Origin: a virus
Strand: one strand, 5' to 3'
Length of the DNA stretch: 40,197 bases
IMG/VR virus record: IMGVR_UViG_3300044729_002979
Location: 1-40,197 of that record
Of the stretch, positions 7,284 through 16,600 are shown in pieces; within the stretch, counting starts at the first letter, position 1; the number at the start of each line of letters is the position of its first letter. The position numbers and the translations under genes were made by a program. A model generated the notes under the pieces. That model was not told where the DNA came from. It worked only from the letters and a program-made list of their open reading frames with translations, and searched no databases.

Positions 7284-10200
7284 TCAGATGTAAATTTGTG
7301 GATACATCCCGTTTACGGAAATTCCAAGGTTGTAGTAAACGCCACCATCAAAGTTCAAGAATCTAACATTCAGACCGCTGTGTGTACCATAATCGCTAGA
7401 CGCGACTGTAGCAACCGTAGGAGCAAGTGCGGGACCGGCCCCTGACAGCAGATTAGTTTCTCCAACGCCAGCCTCTACCAAGAAAGTGCTGTGATACTGG
7501 TAAGTGAGGCTGATGTTTGTACCCGCTCTGATGAGGCTCCCAAAAGGCGCTGGTCCCCCTAGTTTTCCCTTAAAACCTGAGGTTCTCGTGGCTAGTGTAG
7601 CACCGTAAGAATTCCATATACCGTAAGGAGTAAAGCCTATAGTCTTAGGAAGCGGACTATAAAGAATAACTGTAAGCTGTGGTCCACGCGCTGCGCGAGT
7701 TGTACTGTCTTCGCCAGCGCCCCAGGCGTTGCTTGCATCAACGCCGACGATTGACGCGGGTGGATTGCTGCCTCCATTACGGCTATCTGGTCCGTAGTAG
7801 GTCGGCTCAAAAATAATGTTATTTTGATCGTGATTATAGTTAATGTCCACTCCAAGAGTTCCGGTGGTGTAAGTATTGCCGAACCGTAGAAGTGATTCGC
7901 TTCCGCCCCTGGCGGAAATCAAAGCTGCGTGGAACCCAGAAACCTTGGGATTACCGGTAATGATTCCAGTGTAATCATTAAATTCATTTCCTCGTATCCG
8001 ACAACCACCTATATCTAGTCCGCCACCTTCTAGTGTGATCCATCCCCATCCAGCATTGCCGCCTATGTCTAGTGCCCCATAGGCGCCCCTGGCTCCGAGC
8101 GTGCAGTAACGCATGGTCAATACTCCACCTGTAACGTGGAGGGTCATGCCAGGCTCTTGAGCCAAGCCATTTGCGGTTGCTGGATAGCTTGGATTGGAGG
8201 CTCTGTGGTAAGTGATAAATGCTCTGACCCATTCGGCCAATCTTGTGCCGACTGCAGCGGCCTTAACAGTTGCTGTGCGTACAGCAGCACCATACATGAA
8301 CGATGAGTCTGGAATGGCTGCGGCTCCAAGAGCCATATCTGGGCTAATGAAGTGTATGCTTTTCAGAGTTCCACCGTTCTTCAGCTCCAAAAGCCAGCCG
8401 CCCCCCTGCAAATACACAATGCTGTCATTGGTGCCATAATTTGGTGTAATATATGGAGTCGCGAAAAACATCAAGCTATTTCCGTATGTAACAATGTCGT
8501 AATCACCTATGTTGCCGATGGTGTAAGAAGATGTAGTGCCAACTGCTGCACCATCAATGGAAATCGTACAATTAAAAGTGATATAATCATACTTGTAGAA
8601 TCCGGGCTTCATCAAAAGCACCGCTGTCTGCTCCGTGCCCAAAAACTCGTTGCACCATGCAGCCGCTTGAGCCAGATCGGGAAATGGCTTGAATGTTGCA
8701 CCCTCGGGGATGTTTGAGTTCCCAACACCGGCTGGCGCGGGCCAATAGCTCGCTCTGTAAGTAGAATCAAAGTTTACAGGCGCAATTCCATCCCAAGTTC
8801 CTATAAAAATTGTTTGTTGTGCGGTTGTGCGATATTGAATCTGTTTGGAGTTGGCCCATTTGGACAAACCACTTGGAGTAACAACAACAGAATTTGATGC
8901 ACCAGCGATAGATTCTCCATCCGTTGCCAGTTCCACAATGCCAGCTTGAGTTGTAGATGCAGCAATCGAAGCGCGAGCTGTTAGGCTCAACGCCAGTCCA
9001 CCATTGATCGCGGTGTTTCCGTTCAAAGTAGTGGCGCCAGACGCCGTAATAGTGCCAGCGGTGAAATTATTAGCGCTCAGCGATTCAAACGAGGTTTGAG
9101 GCTCTGGAAGCGTTGTGTCACTTGCGCCAATCTGCTCAACACTCAGGGTCTGACCTGTTGCAAGATCTTCTACGCCACGCGGGCTGATTTGATAGCCCTC
9201 TTCGTTGAAACCAGTTGGATAAACACGTCCACCATTGGCATTGGTGAAGTAATACGTGAACCGGTTCTGCGGACTCAGTTGACGCTGATACTGCGGCAGG
9301 CTCTTGCTGTAGTTCAAGAAACCAGACCAGGCCCAGTTGTGCGTCAGGAGCTGCATGAACGATGGACGCCTGAATTCGACCGGCCAGTTGCCGATCGCAT
9401 TGGCGGCGCCAGATGGCACATACCCACCCATGTCGCCACTGCTCGCCGGGTTCAGCTCTCGGGCGGCCTCGGCGCGGGGCGTCAGGATCGTATGCGCCTG
9501 GCCACTGGAGAAGCCCAGGGCGACCAAGAAGAGGTGCAGGGAGCGATAGTCCGTACCGGCTCGGTACTGGGTCTGCAGGGCCGTGTCGGTGCCCCAGACA
9601 GTCGAGAAGTTGTAGCCCAGGTTGGTCGAGTCCTGAGCCCCATCGGTGTCATTGTCGAATGTCAGCGTTGGCGCTTCGTTCTTGTAGAAGTCCTCGGGAT
9701 TGAAGGACGATGCCATGTGGGCATAGCTTTCCTGCCATTTGAACGAGTCAAACACCGCATCTGAATTTGTTTCGATGCAGGTGTAATGCTTGTTGTTTCT
9801 TTTGACTGTTTCGCCAGCAATATAGCGCGTGCCGCTTTGCCAATCAACGGAAGCGTTTCCGCGACGAAGTGTAATCTCCGCAGCAACAGCAACGCCGTCA
9901 GGACGGATATTTGCAGCATTGTTGACGATCAGGACTTGACTTGTCGGGATTTCGCTAATAATCGGAGCAACGCCGTTTTTCACTTGCAACACGTAATCGC
10001 GCACGGGCGAACGAGCAAGCTGATTCGTGTTGTTCAGCTTGAGCGTGTAACGACGCTGGGCGGGCGTGCGTGTATCAACAAGGCGGCGAATGTAGACGCG
10101 CTTGCCAATGGCACTGCTATCTCCGCTGACGACCGGAACCGGATTTCCAGCTGGATCCGTAAGTGCAGCAGTGATGTTGAGCTGACTGGGCGTGCCGGTG

Positions 10201-11810
10201 CTCCAGGCTGAACTGGTAAAAGGCGATCTCCAGTCATCGCCAAGTGGATTTTCCACCCAGACGTAGCTGGCATTACGCAGTGTGTAACCATCGCGTGCAA
10301 CAAGCTCGGGCACCCCGGCGGTGCTTGCACTTTCGCTCAGTGGGGTGCTAAGTGTAATTGAACTAGCGGAAACTGCAGTAACGGTTCCAAGGTAGATCCG
10401 CTTTACGTTGTTTGTAATCTCAGAGAGGTTGTTTGCAACTTTGATTCGATTGATTGTCCAGTCGATGTCGGTTGGGAAGCTTGTGCCTCTGTAACCTTCA
10501 GCGAGACCGGCAACACCGCCAAAGTTAGAGAAGCCGCCATTGCTGATGATCTCACCACCGTTTTGGACCCAGTGGTGAACACCTTGACCGATTGCGAAAA
10601 CAGAAACCTCTTGGATGAAAGCGCCATTGATCGCACGCACATGGAAAGTGCGGCGAGACGGGTTCATGCGAATATCATCCGGGTTCGTGCTGATGTAAGT
10701 GGCGTAGGAATCGCCAGACATACTAACCCAGTTGCCGCCACTGTATTTCTGCCAAGAACTGAGATCGCGCTGTTTGGAGACACCGGTGAACTGCGCAGTC
10801 ACAATGGACTTGAAGCCAGAAGCCTTGTCGCCATCGGCAAAGATTCCGCAAATGCCATACTTGGACCGAACAGAACAGTTGAAGATATAGGGCGAGGCGG
10901 AATCAGTTGTATCAGTGTCAATCGTCTGGGATCCAGGTGCGGGCGCGGGGCCTACGATTTGATACTCAGGTGTATTTGTAACGGCTAGGGACAGATTTAT
11001 GCCACCAGTATTTCCGGCTCCACCAAAAGCAGAGCGAATCTTTCCGTAGAACTCATCCAGTTCACTTTGGCTAGTAAATTGGAAACAATCGAGAAGATGG
11101 TGACTCGATGTGCTTCCGGCTTTGTCCATAAAGCTGAAGCCAAAGTAGTAGCCAGTGCCGGTTACCTTGAAGATCGCACGCCTGTTGCTGCAATCTGCCA
11201 ATTCATCGGCGGCGGCGGGAACAGTGTTCGGCCTGAACACGGTTTTGCGCAGATCGAAGCCGCAAAGGCTTACGCCGCGAGGAAGGATAATGCCGCCAGT
11301 TGCCTGTGGGTTGAAAGCTTGCAGTGCCGTGTCATCGGGCTCGTAGCCGCTGGCCCATTCGCTTACCGAAGAGGCTCCGTCGCCATTGAGCAGCACCGAG
11401 GCGCCAGGGGACAGCACGATGCTGACAAGATCAGCATTGCTCAGCGGTTGTTCGTAGAACGATTTTGCCGTGACGATTCCGGCTTCAATAATCGCCCGGT
11501 TAATTGTCTTAAATGGGCGGGCTTCGCTGTACCCACACTCAAGGCGCTGCAATTCGATGCGCTTAGTAGCGCTGCCTGTGGTGCTATAGCTTCCGCCGAC
11601 AAAAGTATCTTTTCCTGTGTATGGATTAACGTAAAATACATAGGGAGCTGAAAGTGGATCGTTCAGCAAGGCGCCAGGGCCGATCTCGGGGTTTCCGCCC
11701 AGCTGGCGCACAGCATCCGTAATGGCCGAAATCTGTGAGCGGAACGTTGCCTGAGAACTACTGATGTAATCAGCAGAATCGGTTTGGCCGCCACGAACGA
11801 TCTTGGTCAC
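7284..11810 (-). CDS. Very large fibre or baseplate-like structural protein
   Basis: A 1508-residue protein from a GTG start at 11810. Residues 1 to about 900 resemble a structural protein of T4-like cyanomyoviruses: ADYISSSQATFRSQISAITD, then FYVNPYTGKDTFVGGSY, IELQRLECGYSEARPFKTIN and later GMNPSRRTFHVRAINGAF-like and VRDYVLQVKNG blocks. Around 910-985 is a fibre-type linker with GTITASGATTLNGNTAINGG and a TTQAGIVELATDGESIAGAS repeat followed by VVVTPSGLSKWANS. Residues from about 1090 to 1430 look like a pectate lyase-like right-handed beta-helix (GGGWLLELKNGGTLKSIHF, GLDIGGCRIRGNEFNDYTG). The protein is probably a long central or side fibre. The three-part layout suggests a chimera. Confidence 0.8.
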   Translation of the reverse strand: MTKIVRGGQTDSADYISSSQATFRSQISAITDAVRQLGGNPEIGPGALLNDPLSAPYVFYVNPYTGKDTFVGGSYSTTGSATKRIELQRLECGYSEARPFKTINRAIIEAGIVTAKSFYEQPLSNADLVSIVLSPGASVLLNGDGASSVSEWASGYEPDDTALQAFNPQATGGIILPRGVSLCGFDLRKTVFRPNTVPAAADELADCSNRRAIFKVTGTGYYFGFSFMDKAGSTSSHHLLDCFQFTSQSELDEFYGKIRSAFGGAGNTGGINLSLAVTNTPEYQIVGPAPAPGSQTIDTDTTDSASPYIFNCSVRSKYGICGIFADGDKASGFKSIVTAQFTGVSKQRDLSSWQKYSGGNWVSMSGDSYATYISTNPDDIRMNPSRRTFHVRAINGAFIQEVSVFAIGQGVHHWVQNGGEIISNGGFSNFGGVAGLAEGYRGTSFPTDIDWTINRIKVANNLSEITNNVKRIYLGTVTAVSASSITLSTPLSESASTAGVPELVARDGYTLRNASYVWVENPLGDDWRSPFTSSAWSTGTPSQLNITAALTDPAGNPVPVVSGDSSAIGKRVYIRRLVDTRTPAQRRYTLKLNNTNQLARSPVRDYVLQVKNGVAPIISEIPTSQVLIVNNAANIRPDGVAVAAEITLRRGNASVDWQSGTRYIAGETVKRNNKHYTCIETNSDAVFDSFKWQESYAHMASSFNPEDFYKNEAPTLTFDNDTDGAQDSTNLGYNFSTVWGTDTALQTQYRAGTDYRSLHLFLVALGFSSGQAHTILTPRAEAARELNPASSGDMGGYVPSGAANAIGNWPVEFRRPSFMQLLTHNWAWSGFLNYSKSLPQYQRQLSPQNRFTYYFTNANGGRVYPTGFNEEGYQISPRGVEDLATGQTLSVEQIGASDTTLPEPQTSFESLSANNFTAGTITASGATTLNGNTAINGGLALSLTARASIAASTTQAGIVELATDGESIAGASNSVVVTPSGLSKWANSKQIQYRTTAQQTIFIGTWDGIAPVNFDSTYRASYWPAPAGVGNSNIPEGATFKPFPDLAQAAAWCNEFLGTEQTAVLLMKPGFYKYDYITFNCTISIDGAAVGTTSSYTIGNIGDYDIVTYGNSLMFFATPYITPNYGTNDSIVYLQGGGWLLELKNGGTLKSIHFISPDMALGAAAIPDSSFMYGAAVRTATVKAAAVGTRLAEWVRAFITYHRASNPSYPATANGLAQEPGMTLHVTGGVLTMRYCTLGARGAYGALDIGGNAGWGWITLEGGGLDIGGCRIRGNEFNDYTGIITGNPKVSGFHAALISARGGSESLLRFGNTYTTGTLGVDINYNHDQNNIIFEPTYYGPDSRNGGSNPPASIVGVDASNAWGAGEDSTTRAARGPQLTVILYSPLPKTIGFTPYGIWNSYGATLATRTSGFKGKLGGPAPFGSLIRAGTNISLTYQYHSTFLVEAGVGETNLLSGAGPALAPTVATVASSDYGTHSGLNVRFLNFDGGVYYNLGISVNGMYPQIYI

Positions 11811-11839
11811 AGTACGGAAACATCAACCTAGCTCATAGT

Positions 11840-12913
11840 TTACCCGTAGCCCGGTGGGATGACAGGCAGCTCGATAGGGCTCATCCGCAGTGCGATCTCG
11901 CCAACTGTTACGAAATTTAGCGATCCTGCTATTACCTCGTCAACCCTTGTGTTAATTGCAATTGAAGTTGCGAGTAATTGCGTTGAGTAATAAAGGTCGC
12001 CCGGCAGCAATTCATTATCTATCTCGCGATTGTCTATCATCCAAAACTCAGCATCCGCCTTGCACCCCTTTTCTGTCATCAGCAAGAGCTGCATTAGCAT
12101 CGTTCCGTCTGTTTTTTCTGCGCCAAGATCTTTCCTTTCAACAAAAAAGTCTATTGATCCGCCACCGGTAACAATTGATTTTACTGAATCACCAAACCGC
12201 TCACCAACTGATGTTGTGTCAACCTCGGGAGCGCTCAAGTTCAAAGACCACTGCGAAGCGTCAGCCTGAACAACCCACAGGGCTCCCTCCAGTCCAGCAT
12301 TGATAAAATAACGAGACGAAGGAGCGCTATTGCAGATAGAAGCAAGCTTTACTTCACTTTGATCTTGCGAGAAGCTATAGTCTTTGATTTCTTCCGAACA
12401 CAATTCAATCGCTGTATTGTAGTCTAAGGTAGCAAGCGCAGAAATAATCAGACCGTTAAAATCTACTGCATAAATTGGCACTCTGTTATTTGAAAATCCA
12501 TTTAGCGAATCAGCCTTGTTTGTATAAAAGCTAAGTCCATTCAACTGATCTCTATGAACAAAGTAGGTAATTGTTGTGGTCAGGCCACAACTACTTTGAT
12601 TGACATAAAAAGGGTCTCCGTCTGAATCGTAAAAGGGGGAACTATCGCTTGCTATGTGATCTCTGTTTGGGCCAATCGTCCAGGGTCCGCCAAAATAAGC
12701 TGCGTAGCCATTTGGGCAATCGGGACCATCTGTAGCACTGTCAAACGGAATTCCATTCGCGCAGGCAAGCAAAACTTCGTCGCCCGACCAAAAAGATGGA
12801 TCGCGAACGTAAATAGAATTGCTTGAAGTCTGAACGCTACTTGGGCGTACAACAATAGGCTCTGGAGCCTCTCGCTTCAGCCTTATCTTTCCACCAACGC
12901 CAAGAACTGCCAT
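11840..12913 (-). CDS. Tail structural protein with tube-like C-terminal half
   Basis: A 357-residue protein beginning MAVLGVGGKIRLKREAPEPI. The first 190 residues look like a beta-rich module with several cysteines and no family I recognise. The C-terminal half carries WSLNLSAPEVDTTSVGERFG, SIVTGGGSIDFFVERKDLG and AINTRVDEVIAGSLNFVTVG, which follow the same pattern as the tube-like protein encoded just upstream (12913-13305): a strand, TTS.G, then G.G/aTGsa and a closing v.G..nF.vtG. A tail tip or distal ring role is inferred. The start overlaps the upstream stop as TGATG at 12913. Confidence 0.7.
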   Translation of the reverse strand: MAVLGVGGKIRLKREAPEPIVVRPSSVQTSSNSIYVRDPSFWSGDEVLLACANGIPFDSATDGPDCPNGYAAYFGGPWTIGPNRDHIASDSSPFYDSDGDPFYVNQSSCGLTTTITYFVHRDQLNGLSFYTNKADSLNGFSNNRVPIYAVDFNGLIISALATLDYNTAIELCSEEIKDYSFSQDQSEVKLASICNSAPSSRYFINAGLEGALWVVQADASQWSLNLSAPEVDTTSVGERFGDSVKSIVTGGGSIDFFVERKDLGAEKTDGTMLMQLLLMTEKGCKADAEFWMIDNREIDNELLPGDLYYSTQLLATSIAINTRVDEVIAGSLNFVTVGEIALRMSPIELPVIPPGYG

Positions 12914-13305
12914 CAGAAAATAGCCTCAAACGGACCAGTTACCTGAAAATTGATACTGCACACGGTAAGCTCTCCAACTGAAACGGGAGTGCTTGCCTGT
13001 GTCACGAATGCAGTGAATTCAATAGAATTATTTGTTGAGCTGTCAAGAATCATTGCAACCGAACCCCCGCCATTGTTGATGAAAATGCTGTTCAGCAGAT
13101 TCATCGCTCCGCCATCATCTTTGTCATAGATAATGGTTGCGCTTCCAGTTGCGCCTCGCAAGCCTTCGACGTAGGTTCTTTCGTAAACGCCAAGACTTGT
13201 AGTCTCAAGAGCGTCACGGGAAATGTCAATAGAAAAGCTGCGGCACTTTGCAATGCGAACGCCATTGTACTGCAGTTCGCCATTGGCCCCGGTCAAGACT
13301 GCCAT
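12913..13305 (-). CDS. Small tail tube-like protein
   Basis: A 130-residue protein with MAVLTGANGELQYNGVRIAK, SFSIDISRDALETTSLGVYE, TYVEGLRGATGSATIIYDKDD and a C-terminal VSVGELTVCSINFQVTGPFEA. This order of segments is the usual signature of phage tail tube proteins of the beta-sandwich type. As the window also has an obvious major tube gene at 27504-28271, this one may be a distal tail ring or tip component that uses the same fold. It is coupled by TGATG junctions on both sides, so it is part of one tail-tip operon. Function is inferred from fold signature and position. Confidence 0.7.
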   Translation of the reverse strand: MAVLTGANGELQYNGVRIAKCRSFSIDISRDALETTSLGVYERTYVEGLRGATGSATIIYDKDDGGAMNLLNSIFINNGGGSVAMILDSSTNNSIEFTAFVTQASTPVSVGELTVCSINFQVTGPFEAIF

Positions 13306-13685
13306 CAGCCGTCCCTCTGTCCGTCGAGTTTCACGCTTATACTACTTCTCCCTGGCGTAACAGATGTAACTATAGGTTGCTGAGAGAATCGCCAGATGTA
13401 ATCACCTTTTAGTTTTGAAAATAGCGATTCATCCATGCCAGCCCAGACTTCATCTGGAAGCTCTACCGCACCCGTGCTTCCGCGAGCAGAGTCATAAGCA
13501 TTGGCGATAAGCAAAGCGTCTGAATCTGGAACATTTGAAAACTCAAGATCAATTGAGGAATCAAATGGTTTGCTTCCGTAGGCGCGGGTTACACCCGTTC
13601 CAGCAATACTTACAAAACGCTTGACTGGATACTGGCCTTGCGTTATGCGTCGCGAAGTTGGCGTCAGCGAAGGAAAAGCGGTCAT
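13305..13685 (-). CDS. Minor tail protein (distal tail-like)
   Basis: A 126-residue protein with MTAFPSLTPTSRRITQGQYP, YGSKPFDSSIDLEFSNVPDS, a GSTGAVELPDEVWAGMDESL segment and WRFSQQPIVTSVTPGRSSIS near the end. I recognise this layout from small minor tail proteins of marine and cyanobacterial siphophages. Such proteins usually form part of the distal tail or the collar around the tip. It lies between the large tip protein (overlap ATGA at 13682-13685) and the small tube-like gene (TGATG at 13305). No catalytic residues are evident. Confidence 0.7.
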   Translation of the reverse strand: MTAFPSLTPTSRRITQGQYPVKRFVSIAGTGVTRAYGSKPFDSSIDLEFSNVPDSDALLIANAYDSARGSTGAVELPDEVWAGMDESLFSKLKGDYIWRFSQQPIVTSVTPGRSSISVKLDGQRDG

Positions 13686-16600
13686 GTCACTGTTACGGTC
13701 TTTGTCTCACTTTGCGGGCTGTCGCTCGCCAGTGCTGAACTAATCGTACAGCTGACTACATAGGTGCCAGCCGTATCAAATGTAATCGACGCAACTGGCG
13801 CATTTGAGTTCACGACAGAAGCGGAGGCGCCAGGAGTTGCAGAAGTCCAAGTCCAGCTGATGAAAACAGCGGACAGAGAATCAGCCGTGCCGGTTCCAGA
13901 TCCAATTCCAGTTGCGGTAAACACGACACCAACTGCATTGCTGCTTGCGCCGATGGCAACAAAATCAGTGGTTCCAGTGGAAACTATTTGATAGGTTCTG
14001 CCAATCACAAAAGATCCAGCGATGGTTGCAGCTGGCATACTTGTGTAATCAACAATATAATCTTCGGTTGTCGTTATAGTTGTAGTAGCGTCACCAGTAA
14101 TTGTCACAGTTCCGATTGTTTCGATCGTGCTGCCTTCAACTGCAGTGATTGTTTTGTTTTGCGCAATGACAGAGGCGCCCCTGGTGACAGTACACGTAAT
14201 TGTTTTTGATCCAGCGCTGGTTGGCGTGATAGTTGTAGCCTGATTAGAAGGAGTGCCAAACGTAACGCCAGCGCCCGTCCAGCTATATGTATAAGTTCCA
14301 GCGCCACCGCTAATCAAAGCACTAAAGTTGCTTGGGCTACCAACAGTGGCGGTGCCAGGGCCAATGATCGAAACACCAGTGAAAGAGCTAATTGCGCTTT
14401 CAGCGTTCTCGCTTGCCCCGATTCTTCCCTCAATTGTCCAGTTTGCCTCCACATCCCAGCCGTCAGCAATTAGGCTGTAACCATTTTCATTAAGCGGAAA
14501 GTAGACAGCTTCAACTTGAACATTACCGTCCTCATCAAAGCCAAGACTCTGCACCTTGTAGGCTCGGGTCTCGACACTACTTTCTTTGATACAAAAGACA
14601 GCTCTTTCGACGCCAACAGCTTTTTGATTTACTATTTCAAGCGTCGTCTCTTCAATTGTGCCATTGGCCATTCCGCGCCATATCAGTACCGTGTATGTTC
14701 CATCTGCAAGTGGTTCGGTTGATGTAACGTTTCCCAGCGAATCTATTGCGCCGTTTCTTGGCTGATTGTAAGTAACGGTTTCAAGTCCAAGCTTGAAGCA
14801 GCGCCCAACTTCAAGGGAAGCTTGCGTGGGAACTGTCTTGAAGCGAACGGAGTGTGTCGTTAGGCGGCGGCCACGACAAAATGATTTTGCGATGTCAATA
14901 GCGTGCGTTTCGCTTGTGCAAAAATCCGTGAGGTCAATGGCTTCAATTGGAGCATCAACCGGCGTCGAGGATTCGCGAACGGTAACTTCACGGATAACTG
15001 GAAACAGGCCCCTGGCGCCAACGTCGCTTGAAGCCTTCTCCTGGCGCCACTTGACAGAGATTCGGTTTGGCGTGCGTTGATCGGAATCAACGTAGACAAA
15101 CTCAAAAGAATCCTCAATAATGTTGCCGGCTGTGTATAAATTCGTAATCGGCTCTGGCCTGTCAAAATAAAATGACGGCTGGAGTGAGAACTTACCGTTT
15201 TTGATGATAAGATCAAGCAAAAAGTAACCAGCGGTCTGACTTGCCCACTGCCTAATATTGATCGACTGAGAAAGGGCGCCATCAAAGAAATACTTGCGAC
15301 CTCGCGTCCATTCAGCGCACTCAGTAAAGCCTTCTACATCAATTTGTTCCGCGCTCAGCATGGAGCCAACTCCATAGCGAGTGTTCGTCAAAAGATCAAG
15401 GAAGACTTCTGGGAACGTATGAATACCGCCAACACCTTTGTTGACATAGACAGACAGTTGATTCAGCTGGCTGAACTCGGTATTACTGCGAAGATTTACG
15501 CCAACAAGTGCAATGTCGTCGTAATTCGGAGTCCCCGGATTCTTTGAAAGAATATTGACATAGACTACTTCGTGTTCTGGAGACTTTGCGGAGGTCTGAA
15601 TTTCCTCAAAAATAAATGCCTCAGCCAGCTTTCCCCATGTATCTGCATAGTCGTCTGCATCGCCAAGGGCGACCCCAAGACCTTTATCGCGGGTAGAAGC
15701 GATTGAGAATGTTTCTGCGCTACGTGCAACGGGCTCGCCTGCGTAATAAGCAACTACGATGTCGGAGCCACTGCTAGAAGACACCGTTCTGTAACCTGAA
15801 ATCCTGCTATCAAGTATTTCAAGGCTACCAGTTGCAACGGATGACCTAATTTCCCATCCGGTCAATGGTTCAATGCGAAACTCCCATCGCTGAACAGAGG
15901 GCATCTGCAAGCGAATAAAGTTATAGACTGCCTGCTGTGTTAAGCTTCTGACCCCAAAGCACTGAGAAAGATACGTATATTCGGCGCTGCCACCAGCAAC
16001 TCGATAACCAATCTTAAAGAAGGAATAGCGCATTTCTGCGCCACTATAAGAGCCGGATTGATAAGTGCTAAGCTCCAGGCTTTGCCCTGGTGCATAGGTG
16101 CGTCCGTTGTAATAGCTGCAAGCCCTTCCGTCAATTTCAGACTGACTGAGGGAATCCCGAAAATTGCAAAGACCGGAAATCCTGATTCCGAGAGTGCTTC
16201 GCAAGCCAAGCTCAACAACTTGTGCAGAGCGAGGAATCGCAAAGGAGGCAATTGCCGCTTTGAACAAATGTGAGCTGTTGGTGCCACTTGCGGTTCCATT
16301 GATTCCGCTGATATTGGCAATTCCCGCTTTTACACAACGAAGGCCAACCGTCATTGACTGTCCGCCGCCAATTGGCTCTTGATCAGCCTCAGAAACAAAT
16401 ACTTCACTGTCAGGAGAACGGGTTTCGCAAATAAATAGTGCGGAGCCAAGCTTGTAAAGCTCGCCAATCACCAATGCGTCATCCCAGCTTCGTTGGCGAC
16501 CAGATACGGTTTGCGCTACATCCCGGCAAGTCTCTTCATGATCAGGGCCTTCCTGGACACCAACAAATACGGTATTCGCCTCACTGCTTGAATCAAGAAC

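Noticed and set aside
2605-11810. Diversity-generating retroelement acting on the adhesins
   Set aside because: No reverse transcriptase gene and no near-duplicate template/variable repeat pair was seen; the adhesin bodies differ entirely instead of at adenine positions.
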